From NCBI RefSeq assembly GCF_000372725.1, contig NW_005200081.1, positions 85,123 to 149,122 of the forward strand: a stretch of DNA of 64,000 bases, written 5' to 3'. Positions 9,331 to 20,030 of the stretch are shown one piece after another; position 1 is the first letter of the stretch; each line of letters opens with the position of its first letter. The position numbers were made by a program, and so were the translations under genes. The notes under the pieces were generated by a model, which saw only the letters and a program-made list of their open reading frames with translations, did no database searches and had not been told where the DNA came from. The stretch comes from Emiliania huxleyi CCMP1516 (lineage: Eukaryota; Haptophyta; Isochrysidales; Noelaerhabdaceae).

Positions 9331-11238
9331 CTAGTACTGCACCGTCCGCATGATTGCGTCGTAAATCTTGAGCTCGTCCGGAAGGTACAGCTTCTCAAAC
9401 GCGAGCGGGAAGGGCGTGTCGGCGCCGCACACGCGCGCGATCGGTGCCTCGAGGTGGTCAAAGCACGCGTCCTGGATGGCGGCGGCAACCTACGTCGGGA
9501 GGGCAGAGCGGTCGGCGGCGCAGAGTGGGGCAATCCCGCAGCGCCTGAAGCCTCGGCACGGCCCCACGAGCACAGCTGCTGGCGGGGCGACGCAATCCGA
9601 CAGCCGAGCGGCTTCGCTGCGGCGGGACTCGGCACAACACTCGGCGGGGTGGCTGGGATCTAGCGGCGGCGAGCCTCGGCGCCAAAGCCGGCGGTGAGTG
9701 GCGCCTCGTGCGTCACCAGCAACCGGCCCGTCTTCTGGACAGAGTCGCGGATCGTGTGCATGTCCCACGGCGCAATCGTCTGCAGGTCGATGACCTCGCA
9801 CGACACGCCCTCTGCCGCCGCCCGCTCGCACGCGCGCGCCATCGTGTGCACCTGCCAGCACAGCAGGCGTGGCCCTCGTCGGAGGACGGCGGGGCATGCC
9901 TTGCTGTGCTCCTGCGCACCACCCACGCGGCGCACGCGAGGCGCTCTATCTCGGCCACAGCCCGGCCACAGCCCGGTTGCAGCGGTTGCAGCCCCGGTTG
10001 CAGCCCCGGTTGCAGCCCCGGTTGCAGCCCCGGTTGCAGCCCCGGTTGCAGCCCCGGTTGCAGGCCCGGTTGCAGCTCGGCTACAGCCCGGCTACCTCGG
10101 CTACAGCTCGGCTACTCGGCTGCCTGTGCCCCCCACGCGACGCAAGTGATGTGCTCTCCGGGCGAGAGGACCTCGGCCTCCCCGAGCGGCAGCATGTAGT
10201 CGCCTGCAGTCGCGGAGTCCCCACTCCTCACCGCCCGCCCCGTCCCGACTCGCCGAGCGGCGGCGTGTGTGCGCCGGTGGGCACGTCGCAGACCGAGGAG
10301 CGGTACAGGATCTTCGGCTCGAAGAAGAGGCACCTACGCACAGCTCCCCCTTTCCCCCTCTCCGCCCTCTCCCTCTCTGTCTCTGTAGAAGAAGAGGCAC
10401 GGGTTGCGGTCGCGGATGCAGGAGAGCAGCAACCCCTTGGCGGTGTACGCATCGCGCGGGTACACGACCTGGAGGGCCGGCCGTGGTCGGGGTCAGGGAT
10501 AGGGTCGGGGTGAGGGTTAGGGTGGTTAGGGTCGGGGTCAGGCGTCAGGGTTGTCAGGGTGGTAGGTGGTTAGGGTCAGGGTCGGGGTACACGACCTTGA
10601 GGCCGGGCGTGTGCGCAAAGTAGGCCTCGGGCGACTGCGAGTGGTAGTGCCCGCCATGCCCCACCGCTTGCGCCGGCGCACGGATCGTCAGCCCGCCGCA
10701 GTCGAACTCGGCGCCAGAGCGGTACCGGAACTTAGCAGCCTCGTTGCAAATCTGGTCCATCGCCGGGAAGATGTAGTCGGCGAACTGGACCTCGGCGATG
10801 GCGGTGCTACCCACCGCGGCCAGCCCGATCCCAAATCCCACGAGCCCCTGCTCGTTGATCGGCATGTTGAGCACCCTCTCCTCCCCAAACTCGTCGCGCA
10901 GGCCCATCGTGCAGCGGAAGACGCCGCCAAAGGCGACGTCCTCACCAAAGACGACGGCCGACTCGTCGGTCTTCAGCGCTATCCTGCGAATGCGGCGCGG
11001 CGGATCAAACTCGAGGGCGCTGGCGCGCGGTCGCGGCCCCGAGGCCGGGCCGTGGATGGCGGCGGTGGCACCTGAGGGCGTCGTTGATTGCGGCGACCAT
11101 GGTGAGCTTTTTGGTCTCAGGCTCCTCCTCCGGCGCATCCGACGGGGCGGTCGAAAGCGGCCGCGCAGCTCCGCGCAGGCTCGGAGCCGCGACGCCACGG
11201 AGCTGCCGAGCGGCACGGCGTGGCAGACTGGATAGCAT
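9331..11238 (-). CDS. BCKDHB: 2-oxoisovalerate dehydrogenase E1 beta subunit, mitochondrial
   Basis: Beta subunit of the thiamine-diphosphate E1 component of branched-chain 2-oxoacid dehydrogenase, acting in mitochondrial Leu/Ile/Val breakdown. Seven exons: 11238-11072, 10983-10596, 10468-10401, 10333-10275, 10203-10124, 9851-9675 and 9489-9331. They join in frame to 365 aa, close to the family length. The start gives [15 protein letters not shown], an Arg/Ser-rich presequence. Diagnostic blocks are [73 protein letters not shown] and [17 protein letters not shown], then the conserved C-terminal ADTPFP. FGGVFRC separates it from pyruvate dehydrogenase beta. Three introns start with GT and three with GC. 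Introns 2 and 3 are bordered by 13-bp perfect direct repeats. Its neighbour on the same strand is an unrelated flavoenzyme. Confidence 0.95.
9966..10078. repeat. 12-bp minisatellite in BCKDHB intron 5
   Basis: Tandem units of CCCCGGTTGCAG, at least seven, inside the intron 9852-10123. Expanded arrays also fill other introns of this window (for example 52.09-52.20 kb). Confidence 0.85.
10490..10590. repeat. Telomere-like degenerate TTAGGG tract in BCKDHB intron 2
   Basis: The plus strand reads as variants of GGGTTAGGG, GGTCGGGG and GGTCAGGG through most of the intron 10469-10595, with two exact TTAGGG hexamers near 10515-10533 and another near 10570. Within the minus-strand gene this is CCCTAA-like. 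Confidence 0.7.
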
Positions 11239-11385
11239 GGAGATGGGAACGCGCTCGAGGCCGGCTGGGACGCAAGGACGTGATTTTTTTCCTCGGGATG
11301 CCCCGAAACGTAACCAGAATTCGCACATACCGGTACATCATGCTCGGTCAGAAGTGGAAAGACGAATCGTGGCGGCTTAGCGCTT

Positions 11386-13370
11386 CTAGGCTGCCAGCCC
11401 GAACAGCCGCTCGGTCAGCGCGTTTGAGAATGTGGCCCGCGCGTCCGCTGCGTCGCGCACCGCGAGGAAATCGTCAAACGGCTCCTCTCCTGTTCACAGC
11501 GCCGCGAATGTGAAGAGTGTGGCTTGCGCCGGAGAGGCGAGAGGCGCTCGCCGACGGCGGCAGCGAGGGTGGGCCGCGAGTAGAGGTTGACCCACTTGCC
11601 TAGGTGGATGCGCGCGTCGCCGCGCTGCATCGCGTACGCCTGTTCACACCGCGTTGCTCTGGAGAGACGCTGCCTCTCCCCGCGCCGCCGCGCCGCCGCG
11701 CCGAGCTGCATCGCGCACGCCTCGAGCGCGTCGTTGTACTCGGCGACGCCGGAAGTCTGCGCAACGACGGTGCAGAACCAGGCAACCGCCTCGCCCGAGT
11801 GCTCTCCACCAAAGTCGGCCCCGGCAGACAGGTAGGACTGCCTGTGCTCTGGCGGCGTGAAGCGCACCTCAATGGCCATCCAGGGCCGGGCGGCCCCACT
11901 CCGGTACAAGCTCTCGTAGAGCGCGATCGCGTCGCGCGTCACCTCGGCCGTCTTTGCGCGTGGAACCGTAAACTCGAGCTCCTGGTGGAGCGGGTACAGC
12001 GTCTGGGTAAACGCGTCTGCCGAATCGAGCACTTGCTCCGGGAAGCAGCCGCCAATCTTGGGCTGCAGCCGGCCGACGCACCCCGGGAGGCAGCCTCCAG
12101 ACGAGAGCGGGCTGAGCAGCCACGAGATGGCGCAGTTCTGAAGGCTCTCCTTGGTGAGCTCAAGCCCGACCTCGAAGCAGTTGCAGCAGCGTGGCGCCTC
12201 CTCTGTGCGGTTCCAAGTCTGCAGCAAGCACTGATCGGCAAACGGGAAGACGAGCAGCGCGGTGTGCTCGTTGCTCGCCACGAGGTCTTCGATCGAAGCG
12301 AGGGTCTGCGGGAGCCCGGCCGTCGTCTCGGACTTGTGCAAGCAGAACGCCGGGACGACGCGGAAAGTTGCGCCGGCGATGATCCCCGAGGCACCGATGC
12401 CGCCGATGGCGGCACGGAAACCGTGCTGCGTGTCTGGGTCAGCTGCGCTGCAGTGGTGTACCATTCCGGCGCCATCGACAATGTCGAGGCCAATCACGCT
12501 ATCCGAGACGAAGCCGAGCCCGACGTCGCGTGCCGAGCCTGAAGGATATAGTGAACACAGCTGAATACAGTCGAATGCGGCGGGATTGTATTCCGCGTCT
12601 AAGCGCGCCGTGCACGTCCGTCGACAGGATGCCTCCGACCGACTGCGCGTTGTGCGACGGGAGCGCGGCGATGGCGAGGCCGTGCCTCGACAGCATGCGC
12701 GTGAGGTCGCGCATCCGAGTCCCTCCCTGGACGTGGACGTGCGTCTCGCCTATTCACAGCGGCTGGTGTGAGGGGATTGCTGTGACCTGGTACCCACCCA
12801 TGGCGAGCACAGTGTGTCTCGCCGTTGACCTTGACCGGCGTCACGTCTGTGTCGGAAACGCGGTCCAGCGAGACGAGTAGGCCGTCGGTCCAGATGCCTA
12901 AGCGATGTTTAATGAGCTCTAAGCAATGAGTAGAGAAAGAGAAGACCGAAGCGCGCAGGTTTGCCCGGGTTGAAGGAGTGACCCGCACCAACCACGCGCA
13001 CGCTTTGCCCTGAAGCGGCCGCGCCCTTCACCACCTCGCTCAGTGCCTCGAGCGTGGCTGGCTTCGCGATGCTCGCTGGCTTCGGAAGCGTGGCGCACGT
13101 CCAGTTGCTCCACGTCTCGCAAGCGCCGCAGCAGCGCTGCCGCCCCTCGAGGAGGTGGTACTGCCAGCACGAGAGCCAGTAGCAGCAGACATTCGCGCTC
13201 GTCAGGCACGAGAACGAAGCGCAGCCGACTGGCCCGACCCAAGGCGTTGCTGCGGCGGTTGCGCCACCGCCCGTTGTTGCACCGCCCGTTTCAGCGGCAT
13301 TTTCGGCGCGTCGGCGCGCCATGAACTGCGCCGAAGGCGGCACAACCTTGGGCGGGATCGCCCTGGCCAT
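11386..13370 (-). CDS. FAD-linked sugar-lactone oxidase (D-arabinono-/L-gulono-lactone oxidase family)
   Basis: Six exons: 13370-12965, 12897-12823, 12749-12609, 12538-11721, 11639-11552 and 11489-11386. They join in frame to 543 aa. The N-terminal FAD-binding (PCMH) fold includes [44 protein letters not shown] and [15 protein letters not shown]; the C-terminal half is ALO-like ([10 protein letters not shown]) and ends [20 protein letters not shown]. The family oxidises aldonolactones, usually the last step of ascorbate or erythroascorbate synthesis, but the exact substrate cannot be read from sequence. The first 60 residues, with an Ala/Gly/Thr stretch and several Cys, could be a targeting region. 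All five introns begin with GC. Introns 2 and 4 have direct repeats at the splice sites (10/11 and 14/15 bases). Confidence 0.85.
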
Positions 13371-14010
13371 GGCGAGCGCTCACTCAACTAATTCGATCAA
13401 ACCAAGGACACGGGGCGGCAGCACAGGAAGAGGTGGGGCGGGGGGTGGAAAGGCGGCGGCGGCGTGTGGGTCGTGGTGTGTGTGGGGGGGGGGCGGCACG
13501 ACAAAAGTACTGCGAGAAGGGCTAGCGGTAGGCCGCTAGCCCATGAGGAGAGCGTCCATAGACACCTCACTAGACCCCACATACGGTCTCGTCCGTGCCT
13601 CGCCGGCCGGCGAGATTGCTAGAGGTGGAGCAAACTGCTCTAGCCTCACACATCACTTCCTGTCGTCTGTTGTTTGAGTTGTGCCCTTGTTTGTGCCCTT
13701 GGCACCGTGGAGTGCTGGGGGGGGCGACAGGGAGGATGTGGCCCTGAGTTATGTGTACGCCGACTCAGGGTGTGTGGCAGCCAGCTGGCTGTGTGTCTTG
13801 TGAGCTTGTTTGTGTCTGTGTGTCGCTCGTGCGTGTCGTCATCATCTGTCTAGCGTCCACCCATACCGCGTTGGTGTCCAGTCCGAGCCTGGCTGTTCTT
13901 CACCTTACTACCTACCTACCTAAAAGTACTGTGAAATCTTCTTCCCTTTTCACGCCACCACGTGACATACCTGATACGTGACAAAACCTACAACAACGAA
14001 CCAAAGGCGA
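13371..14010. other. Intergenic between divergent genes
   Basis: Separates the minus-strand oxidase from the plus-strand DUF1643 gene. G-rich and TG-rich low-complexity patches; no ORF worth naming and no clear promoter motif. Confidence 0.4.
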
Positions 14011-14018
14011 ACCGGCGG

Positions 14019-14128
14019 CTGGCGAGGTACTCCCACGCCTCTCGGGGTTTTGTCTGGCCGAGTCAACCCGAGCCTCGACGAGACTGCGTCAGCTGTTCCC
14101 ACAGCAGGCTCTGGAAGTACCTCGCCAG
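14019..14128. mobile_element. 110-bp MITE with 13-bp TIRs and 8-bp TSD (copy 1)
   Basis: Begins CTGGCGAGGTACT and ends AGTACCTCGCCAG, perfect inverted termini. It is flanked by the 8-bp direct repeat ACCGGCGG (14011-14018 and 14129-14136). A second copy, reverse orientation, is at 26178-26279. It lies just upstream of, or within, the 5' part of the DUF1643 reading frame. The 8-bp duplication and CTG..CAG ends match the minisatellite-bodied elements at 8.7 and 32.6 kb in style, not in sequence. Confidence 0.85.
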
Positions 14129-14217
14129 ACCGGCGGGCACTTCCCGAAACTTCGTTGCGCCTCGGCGACCTGCTGTCGAAATCACGCAATCTCTCCCTCG
14201 ATCCACCGCGCGACGCC

Positions 14218-14943
14218 ATGTCGGTGGCGCGCGGCAAAGCCTCCAGGACTACCGCCGCCGGCCCAGCCACACCCCTCGCCTCTCCCTGTAAGCGGAGGCG
14301 ACGCCCGCCAGATGGCCTGATGCCGGCCCCGCCGATGGAGAGGGAGCATCCTGTGATTGAGCACTCGGTTGTCGGGCGGTCTGCAGCCTTATCGGTCGAT
14401 GGAGTCTATCGCTACGGCCTCACGCGCACGTGGAGCAGCAGCGGAACGGCGGCAGCACGGCAGAGTAATCCGCTGCTCTTCGTCGGCCTCAACCCATCCA
14501 CAGCAGACGGCGATTCGGACGATCCCACAATCCGGCGCGTGATCCGCTTCGCCATGGCGTGGGGCCACGACAGCATCTTCGTGTGCAACCTCTTTGCCTA
14601 TCGCAGCACGCAGCCAGCCGCACTCAAGGCGGCCGCAGATCCAGTGGGCGCGCTCGCCAATGACGCCGCTCTCGCAGATGCGGCGCGCCGTGCCGGCCGC
14701 GTGCTATGCGGCTGGGGGAACGGCCTCCTCCCAGGCAGCAAGGCTGTAGCCCGCATGATGCGCGCGCGCGTGCAAGAGGTGCTGGAAATCTTGTCCGAGG
14801 GAGCCGGAGCGGAGCGAATCTGCTGCCTGCACGTCACCCTGCAGCAGCAGCCGCAGCACCCGTTGTATGTCCGGGCCGACGCGCGGCCGAAGCCGTTCCC
14901 ACCGCAAACAGCGCGAGAAGCGGAGGCCGTGTTGAGGGCTTGA
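14218..14943 (+). CDS. DUF1643 family protein
   Basis: Single-exon gene of 241 aa. The DUF1643 core is clear from about residue 45: YRYGLTRTW, LLFVGLNPSTADGDSDDPTIRRV, FVCNLFAYRST, then the CGWGNG motif and an HVTLQQQPQHPLYV block. In bacteria and phages these stand-alone proteins are about 150-180 aa and their reaction is unknown. The residues ahead of the core (CKRRRRPPDG and more) are extra and basic. The frame stays open to an earlier Met at 13978, but that stretch contains the MITE, so I chose the Met at 14218. A family common in prokaryotes and large viruses may point to old horizontal transfer; that is inference. Confidence 0.82.
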   Translation: MSVARGKASRTTAAGPATPLASPCKRRRRPPDGLMPAPPMEREHPVIEHSVVGRSAALSVDGVYRYGLTRTWSSSGTAAARQSNPLLFVGLNPSTADGDSDDPTIRRVIRFAMAWGHDSIFVCNLFAYRSTQPAALKAAADPVGALANDAALADAARRAGRVLCGWGNGLLPGSKAVARMMRARVQEVLEILSEGAGAERICCLHVTLQQQPQHPLYVRADARPKPFPPQTAREAEAVLRA

Positions 14944-15346
14944 CACGTTGCGAGAGTTGGTGAGAGCGAGCTGTGTGAGGGGGATTGAGTCATCGAGTGA
15001 CGTCTGACGAGAGCCTCACATCATGAACACAAGGTTTTTTGTCTCTCTCTCAGTGTATGTGGTTCTTGCGAACATACCCGAGGGTGAACTGCTGACAGGG
15101 TTTGCGATGAGGAGCGATCGACGATCGTGCGATCCGAACGTGGGTCGTGGCATTCGGGTGATCAGATCACTACCGCCGAAGCGCAAGCGCTTGGTTTTGT
15201 ATCCTTGGAGCACTTGGAGTGCAGTCATCAGCCGCACGCCCAGGACCGGGGAGCTAAGAAGCGCACCCAGTGCGTGCGCTGTAACTTTTGTTCTAAGTTT
15301 GCCCGCCGGACGAAAACGCCGCTGAACCCTGGGGGCCCGCGGCCCG
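14944..15346. other. Intergenic / 5' region of GT60 gene
   Basis: No assigned gene. An open frame at about 15127-15350 encodes a CVRCNFCSKFARRTKTP stretch that might belong to an upstream exon, but I cannot connect it. A short CT run ending in CAG precedes it at about 15040-15050. Confidence 0.3.
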
Positions 15347-16644
15347 ATGCCGCTGCCTGCTGGATGGCGAGACCCGGACATTGTGATGGTTGGCAAGGGA
15401 AAGTGGGCCCAGATTGCATACCCGCGGCCTGGTCCACAGCCACACCGGCCGTACGACCTTGCGCACCTGAAGAATAATACGATTATCACGGTGCTGATCG
15501 CTGCCCTGCGGGAGGAGCGCTGCCCTGAGACGGTGCTGAGTGCCTTCAGAGCTGCCGCCCACCCAAAGCGGGTGCGGTTGGGTTTGGTGCAGCAAAACGC
15601 GCCAGGCGACACCGACTGCATTGCCGAGGCGTGTCGCCGATTGGGCGTGCCGTTGCAAGACCTGGGCATGGGTAGATTCGCCAACCCATCGCATTGCGCG
15701 CTATTTGGCCGCGCGCGTGTCCTACGCATGAACGCGAGTGAGGCCGCTGGGCCTGTGTACGCCCGTGCCCAACAGCGGCAGCTGGTCCGCGACGAGGACG
15801 ACTTTTGCCTCCAAATCGACGCGCACACGGAGTTTGGGCGCCACTGGGACATGAGGATGCTCGCTGAGTGGGGCGCGGCGGCGAATGAATATGCCATTTT
15901 GACAGCCTACCCGCCGAATGCAATGCAACTCGGGAAGAACGTTAACGGGCATTGGGAGATGCCGCACTTTTGCCGCGCGCGAGTCGTGTCGCCCGGCATC
16001 GTGAGGAACGAGCAGGCATCAGCCGCCGCAGGCTTGACCCGGCCGCTCATGACGGCGCTCTGGGGGGCAGGGCTCTCCTTCAGCCGCTGCCACGCCGAGC
16101 GGCGAGTGCCCGCCGACCCGCACCTGCGTCACGTCTTCGACGGCGAGGAGTACAGCCGGGGCGCGCGACTGTGGACGAGCGGGTACGACTTTTACAGTCC
16201 CACGCGCCCCATCATCGGCACCTATTACGGCACCGACAAGGGCGGCAAGGGCGGCTGGCGGAGCGTCCACGCCGAGTGGATGGCATCGCAGGCGCGGCTG
16301 AGCACTCTCCTCCTCGGACGCGGGAGCAGCCAGAGCCCCTCGGCGAGGGCGTCGCTCGGAGAGTACGCGCTCGGCACGCGGCGCGCGCTCTCGAGCGGTG
16401 TGAGGCAGCCCTGCTACGAACTTCCCGAGCCTCTCGGAACTGCAATAGGCGCACGCTCGAGCAGTATGCGGCCTTTTCGGGCGTCGACGTGTCGGCCGGC
16501 CAGTCTCGGCGCCGCTGCCTCGTCGACTATGTCCCGTGGGATGACGCCGACCTCGCCGCGGCGGCACCGGGGGAGAGGGCGAGGCGCAGGGCTGCACGCC
16601 GGGCGGGGAAGGCCGCGCAGAGAGCGATGAGGCCAACGGCTTAA
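15347..16644 (+). CDS. GT60-family GlcNAc-transferase-like glycosyltransferase
   Basis: Two exons, 15347-16380 and 16449-16644, joined in frame to 409 aa. Diagnostic blocks are TIITVLIAALREERCPETV, QQNAPGDTDCI, DDFCLQIDAHTEF (the metal-binding DxH-type site), LTAYPPNAMQLG, LTRPLMTALWGAGLSFSRC, HVFDGEEYSRGARLWTSGYDFYSP and ALGTRRTLEQYAAFSGVDV. The family includes the cytosolic Skp1-hydroxyproline GlcNAc-transferase; acceptors of algal members are unknown. No signal peptide is seen from the chosen Met, which agrees with a cytosolic enzyme, but the true start may lie upstream. The only intron has a GC donor, and near-identical 17-19 bp repeats start at both splice sites (16381 and 16449). Confidence 0.87.
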
Positions 16645-16832
16645 TTTTTGGGAACGTGCACTTGGCGAGCCCCTCGCCCCACGTATGTAGGAAGGTGAAG
16701 AACAGTCAGGCTCGGACGGGAAAGAAGTAGAGGTTTATCCTGCAACACAACGGTGTTGGCCTGGCGAGTAGAGGCCCCGCCCACCCAGGGTACCCCTCAG
16801 GGGACCCGATAGCGAGTGGGGCACAACCGCGA

Positions 16833-17699
16833 TTGACCTTCATGGCGCACATGTCGGCTGTTGCGCTCATCTTAGCGCATGCCAAGGTTGCGTCCGACGC
16901 CGTACCACAGGATTGGCTCCTCCTCCCGCCATCGTCGCTGCCGGATGCTGCCATTGTCGAGGGCAGCCATCATGGCGTGCCGACACTCACCCTCACAAAC
17001 GGCCTGGCCTCGCGAACGTTTGCCGTCCCATCGGGTGGCTTTGGGACGATCGCGCTCTCTCGCTCTGGCTTCGGCTCGAATTGCGATGCAGGTGGCGCAA
17101 ATTTTCTCCGTGCAACCTCTCCAGAGGCGGAGATGCGTCTCGATGGAGTCAACTACTCAATCGGCGGACTGGTTGGGCAGAGGGACTTCGCCTTCTTGAA
17201 CATGTCGGAGCTGCCCGAGCTCACTTCTCCCGCCGGTGCATTCCGCTACTCCGCCCACCGCACGGGTGCGCCGACCGCGCGGTACAAGTGGGCTCCCGGC
17301 GTACGGCACTCTGACGCGTCTCTCTCCTGGCCACGCCTCGCCCTTTCCCTTTCCCTTTCCCTGGGGAGAGCGACTCTCCAGCGCAAGCTGTATGAATAGG
17401 CCGCCTCGCGGGCTGACCCTCTCCGTCGACTTTGTCGCGCCGGAGGGTGCGCCTGCCGCCCACCGCGATGTCGTCGTCACGGTCGTGTACGCGCTGTACC
17501 GCGGCCTGCCGCTCTACGAGAAGCACGTCGCCGTGACCTGCTCGGGCAGAGGAGGGAGTGTGGTCCTCGAGTCGCTTGCCACTGACGTGCTCCGTCTCAC
17601 AAATGAGGTGACAGATACACAGACAAACGGAAAGGCAGACAGACAGACGCGCGCGCGCCGAGGCAGCAGGTAGGGCAGCGCTCTCGCGGTTCGCCACGC

Positions 17700-17762
<63 letters not shown>

Positions 17763-17769
17763 TCACACA

Positions 17770-17809
<40 letters not shown>

Positions 17810-20030
17810 CACACCACCCACGCGCAACGGGCCTTGCACTTTGAATGCCTGGCTCCTTGCCCCGCAGCGTGGAAGGTTTCCCGGGCCTGGCCTGACTTAG
17901 GCGACGGGCTACTGGCCGCACGCGGAGCGAGGGCACATCACAGGCGCGCCCACGTCTCGGCCACCTCTGCCAGATCTCGCCCATGTCTCCTCCACCGTGC
18001 TGGGCGCGTCACAGGCGCGAGCACCAGCGGCCGCGTGCACATGGCGTCCGAGATGACGCGCGGCACGAAGGACCCCTCCCGCGGCACCACCCGCCTCGGA
18101 CCGGACGAGAGCTGCACGACGTGCACGCAGGGCAACGGCGCGCTGCTCCTCCGCTCCGTCTACCCGCGGGGCCCGGCAGCGCAGCTCGGCCCCGCCGGCT
18201 TCCACGGCCGCTCCTTCGCCTCCTTCCGCACATACGTGCTCCTGCACGACTCCGACGAGGCGGAGCGGCAAGGCCTCGCCCTCCGCCGGATGTACCGCAC
18301 GCTCGCGCCCCAGGTCACGGAGAACCCAACCTTCCTGCACCTCACCGACGCGACCGAGGCCGGCATCCGGCGCGCGGTCGACCAGTGCGCCGCCGTCGGC
18401 TTCGAGATGATCATTCTCAGCTTCGGCTCCGGCCTCGACATGGAGTCGACCGACCCCGCCTACGTCCGCTCCGTCGCCGCGTCGGTCGAGTACGCACACT
18501 CGCGCGGCATCGAGCTCGGCGGCTACAACCTCATGGCCTCCTCGCGCAGAGTCGGCCACGCCGGCGACTGCGTCAACGCGTCGGGCGCGTGGAACGGCGC
18601 CGCGTGCCTGGCCAGCGGCTGGCCGAAAGCAGAGCGTCGCATGTCGGAGAAGCCGGACGCGCTGTGCGTAGGCGCCGCGTGTCTCGCAAGCGGCTGGTCT
18701 GACGGGTACTTTCGGAGAGTCAAGGACTTCATCGAGGCGACCGGCCTCGACGCAATCGAGACGGACGGGCCGTATGAGGGCCATTCGTGCCCCTCGAAGG
18801 AGCCCGCGCCCCCCCGCGGCGAGGGGAGCTCGGCGTTGACCCTCGGGCGGCTCGTTTTTTTTTTACGGGCCGCCTTTTTGTTTCAGGGGAGGAGGACTCG
18901 GCGTGGACCCAGGCGGCCGGCGAAATTTTCCCCCCGACCGTCCCTCGCTGCACCTGCGTGCGAAAGACCGGCCCCTGGAAAAACCTAAACAGGCTCCTGT
19001 TTCCCCCTGGCCTCAGGCCCCCCCCCCCCCCCCCAAACTCTCCGAAGTACGAGCGAAACATGGAGTTTTCCGCCTGGTGCAAGGAGGAGGGAATGTACGT
19101 GCACGCGCCCGACCCTTACTACTTTCGAGGCATCAACAAGGATGGGATGGGGTACGTAGAGACGAACTGGAACCTCCCGCTGTGGGAGCAAATCACGCTC
19201 GCGAGACAGAACATCTACGACGGCACTTGGGTCAAGGCGCCCTCCCAGGGGTGGATGTTTGTGCCCCTCGTGCCGAGCCCTAGATGCATGCTACGACGCA
19301 GTCGTCAACGCGACCCTGTACTCTGGTCCGTGTGCCCGTGTGTGAGACGAGCCGACGGCCTGTAATCCGCCCCCCCCCCCCTCCCCCCCCACACACACAC
19401 ACCGACTGCAATCTGGCCCTCCAGGTGAAGTACCACGGCGGCTGGCCGCAGTGCTGCGTCGAGCCGGCCGGCTTCCTGCACGGCGAATGGGAGTTTTACT
19501 TGTCGATGTACTTCGCGACGGGCGTCTCCCCGTGCTACCGCGGCACGCGCCTCTACGACGACGAGGAGCCGGCGAGCGAGGCGCTCGTGCAGCGGTACGT
19601 CGCCTTCAACAACAAGTACCGCACGATACTGCACGCCGACATGGTCCACCTCAAGCGCGCCGACGGCAACGGCATCGACGCGCTTTTGCACGTCGAGCCG
19701 GTCGCAGCCAAGTGTCGCGAGCGGGCGATGCTCGTGGTCTTCCACCAGAGCCGCGCAGCGGCCATCAACACGACGCTGCGCGTGCCGCTCTACTACTCGG
19801 GCCTCGACGACGTGGCGAGCGTCTCGCGTATGGGGGGCGAGGCCACAACGGTGCGGCTGCGGCGAGACTTCTCCGTGACGGTCCGCGTAGAGATGGCGCC
19901 CGCCTCAGTCGCGTGGTGGGTATTTGAGTCCCCCCCGGGGTCAGCGAAGCGTGCGGATGCATCTCAGCGATCAGTCATCACGCACACACCCGGCTTACCG
20001 GGGCTTTTTGACGCAACGACCAGGACGTAA
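16833..20030 (+). CDS. Secreted glycoside-hydrolase-like protein (TIM-barrel, alpha-galactosidase-like)
   Basis: The start gives a hydrophobic signal-peptide-like leader (MSAVALILAHAKVASDA). Exon 1 is 16833-17287 and exon 2 is 17400-17607. The next exon, which ends at 18596 (start unresolved, about 18015-18053), carries AVGFEMIILSFGSGLDMES. It is followed by the exon starting 18672 (TGLDAIETDGPYEG), an exon ending 19269 (FSAWCKEEGMYVHAPDPYYF, GYVETNWNLPLWEQ, NIYDGTWVK) and 19425-20030. The pattern of IETDGPY, then a walk-through of ARQNIYDGTW and MFVPLV, resembles uncharacterised bacterial and algal alpha-galactosidase-like proteins; the substrate is not known. The last 200 residues look like a C-terminal beta domain. 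Intron 18597-18671 has 26-bp repeats at its splice sites. Two boundaries (before 18053 and 18790-19035, where poly-C lies) I could not resolve. Confidence 0.7.
17700..17812. repeat. (CA)n followed by (CACG)n microsatellite
   Basis: A CA run to about 17770 continues as GCAC units, within an intron of the glycosidase-like gene. Confidence 0.95.

Noticed and set aside
10490-10590. True telomere or chromosome end
   Set aside because: The tract is short, degenerate, inside an intron, and coding exons continue on both sides.
9331-11238. Pyruvate dehydrogenase E1 beta
   Set aside because: [13 protein letters not shown], the IPRS-like region and the C-terminal ADTPFP context fit the branched-chain enzyme better.
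14218-14943. Bacterial contamination because of the DUF1643 gene
   Set aside because: Spliced eukaryotic genes and the same repeats lie on both sides, and base composition is continuous.
18597-18671. Genuine peptide repeat AACLASGW in the glycosidase-like protein
   Set aside because: The second copy begins right after an acceptor AG and the first at a GC donor; related proteins have one copy, so it is read as an intron border repeat.
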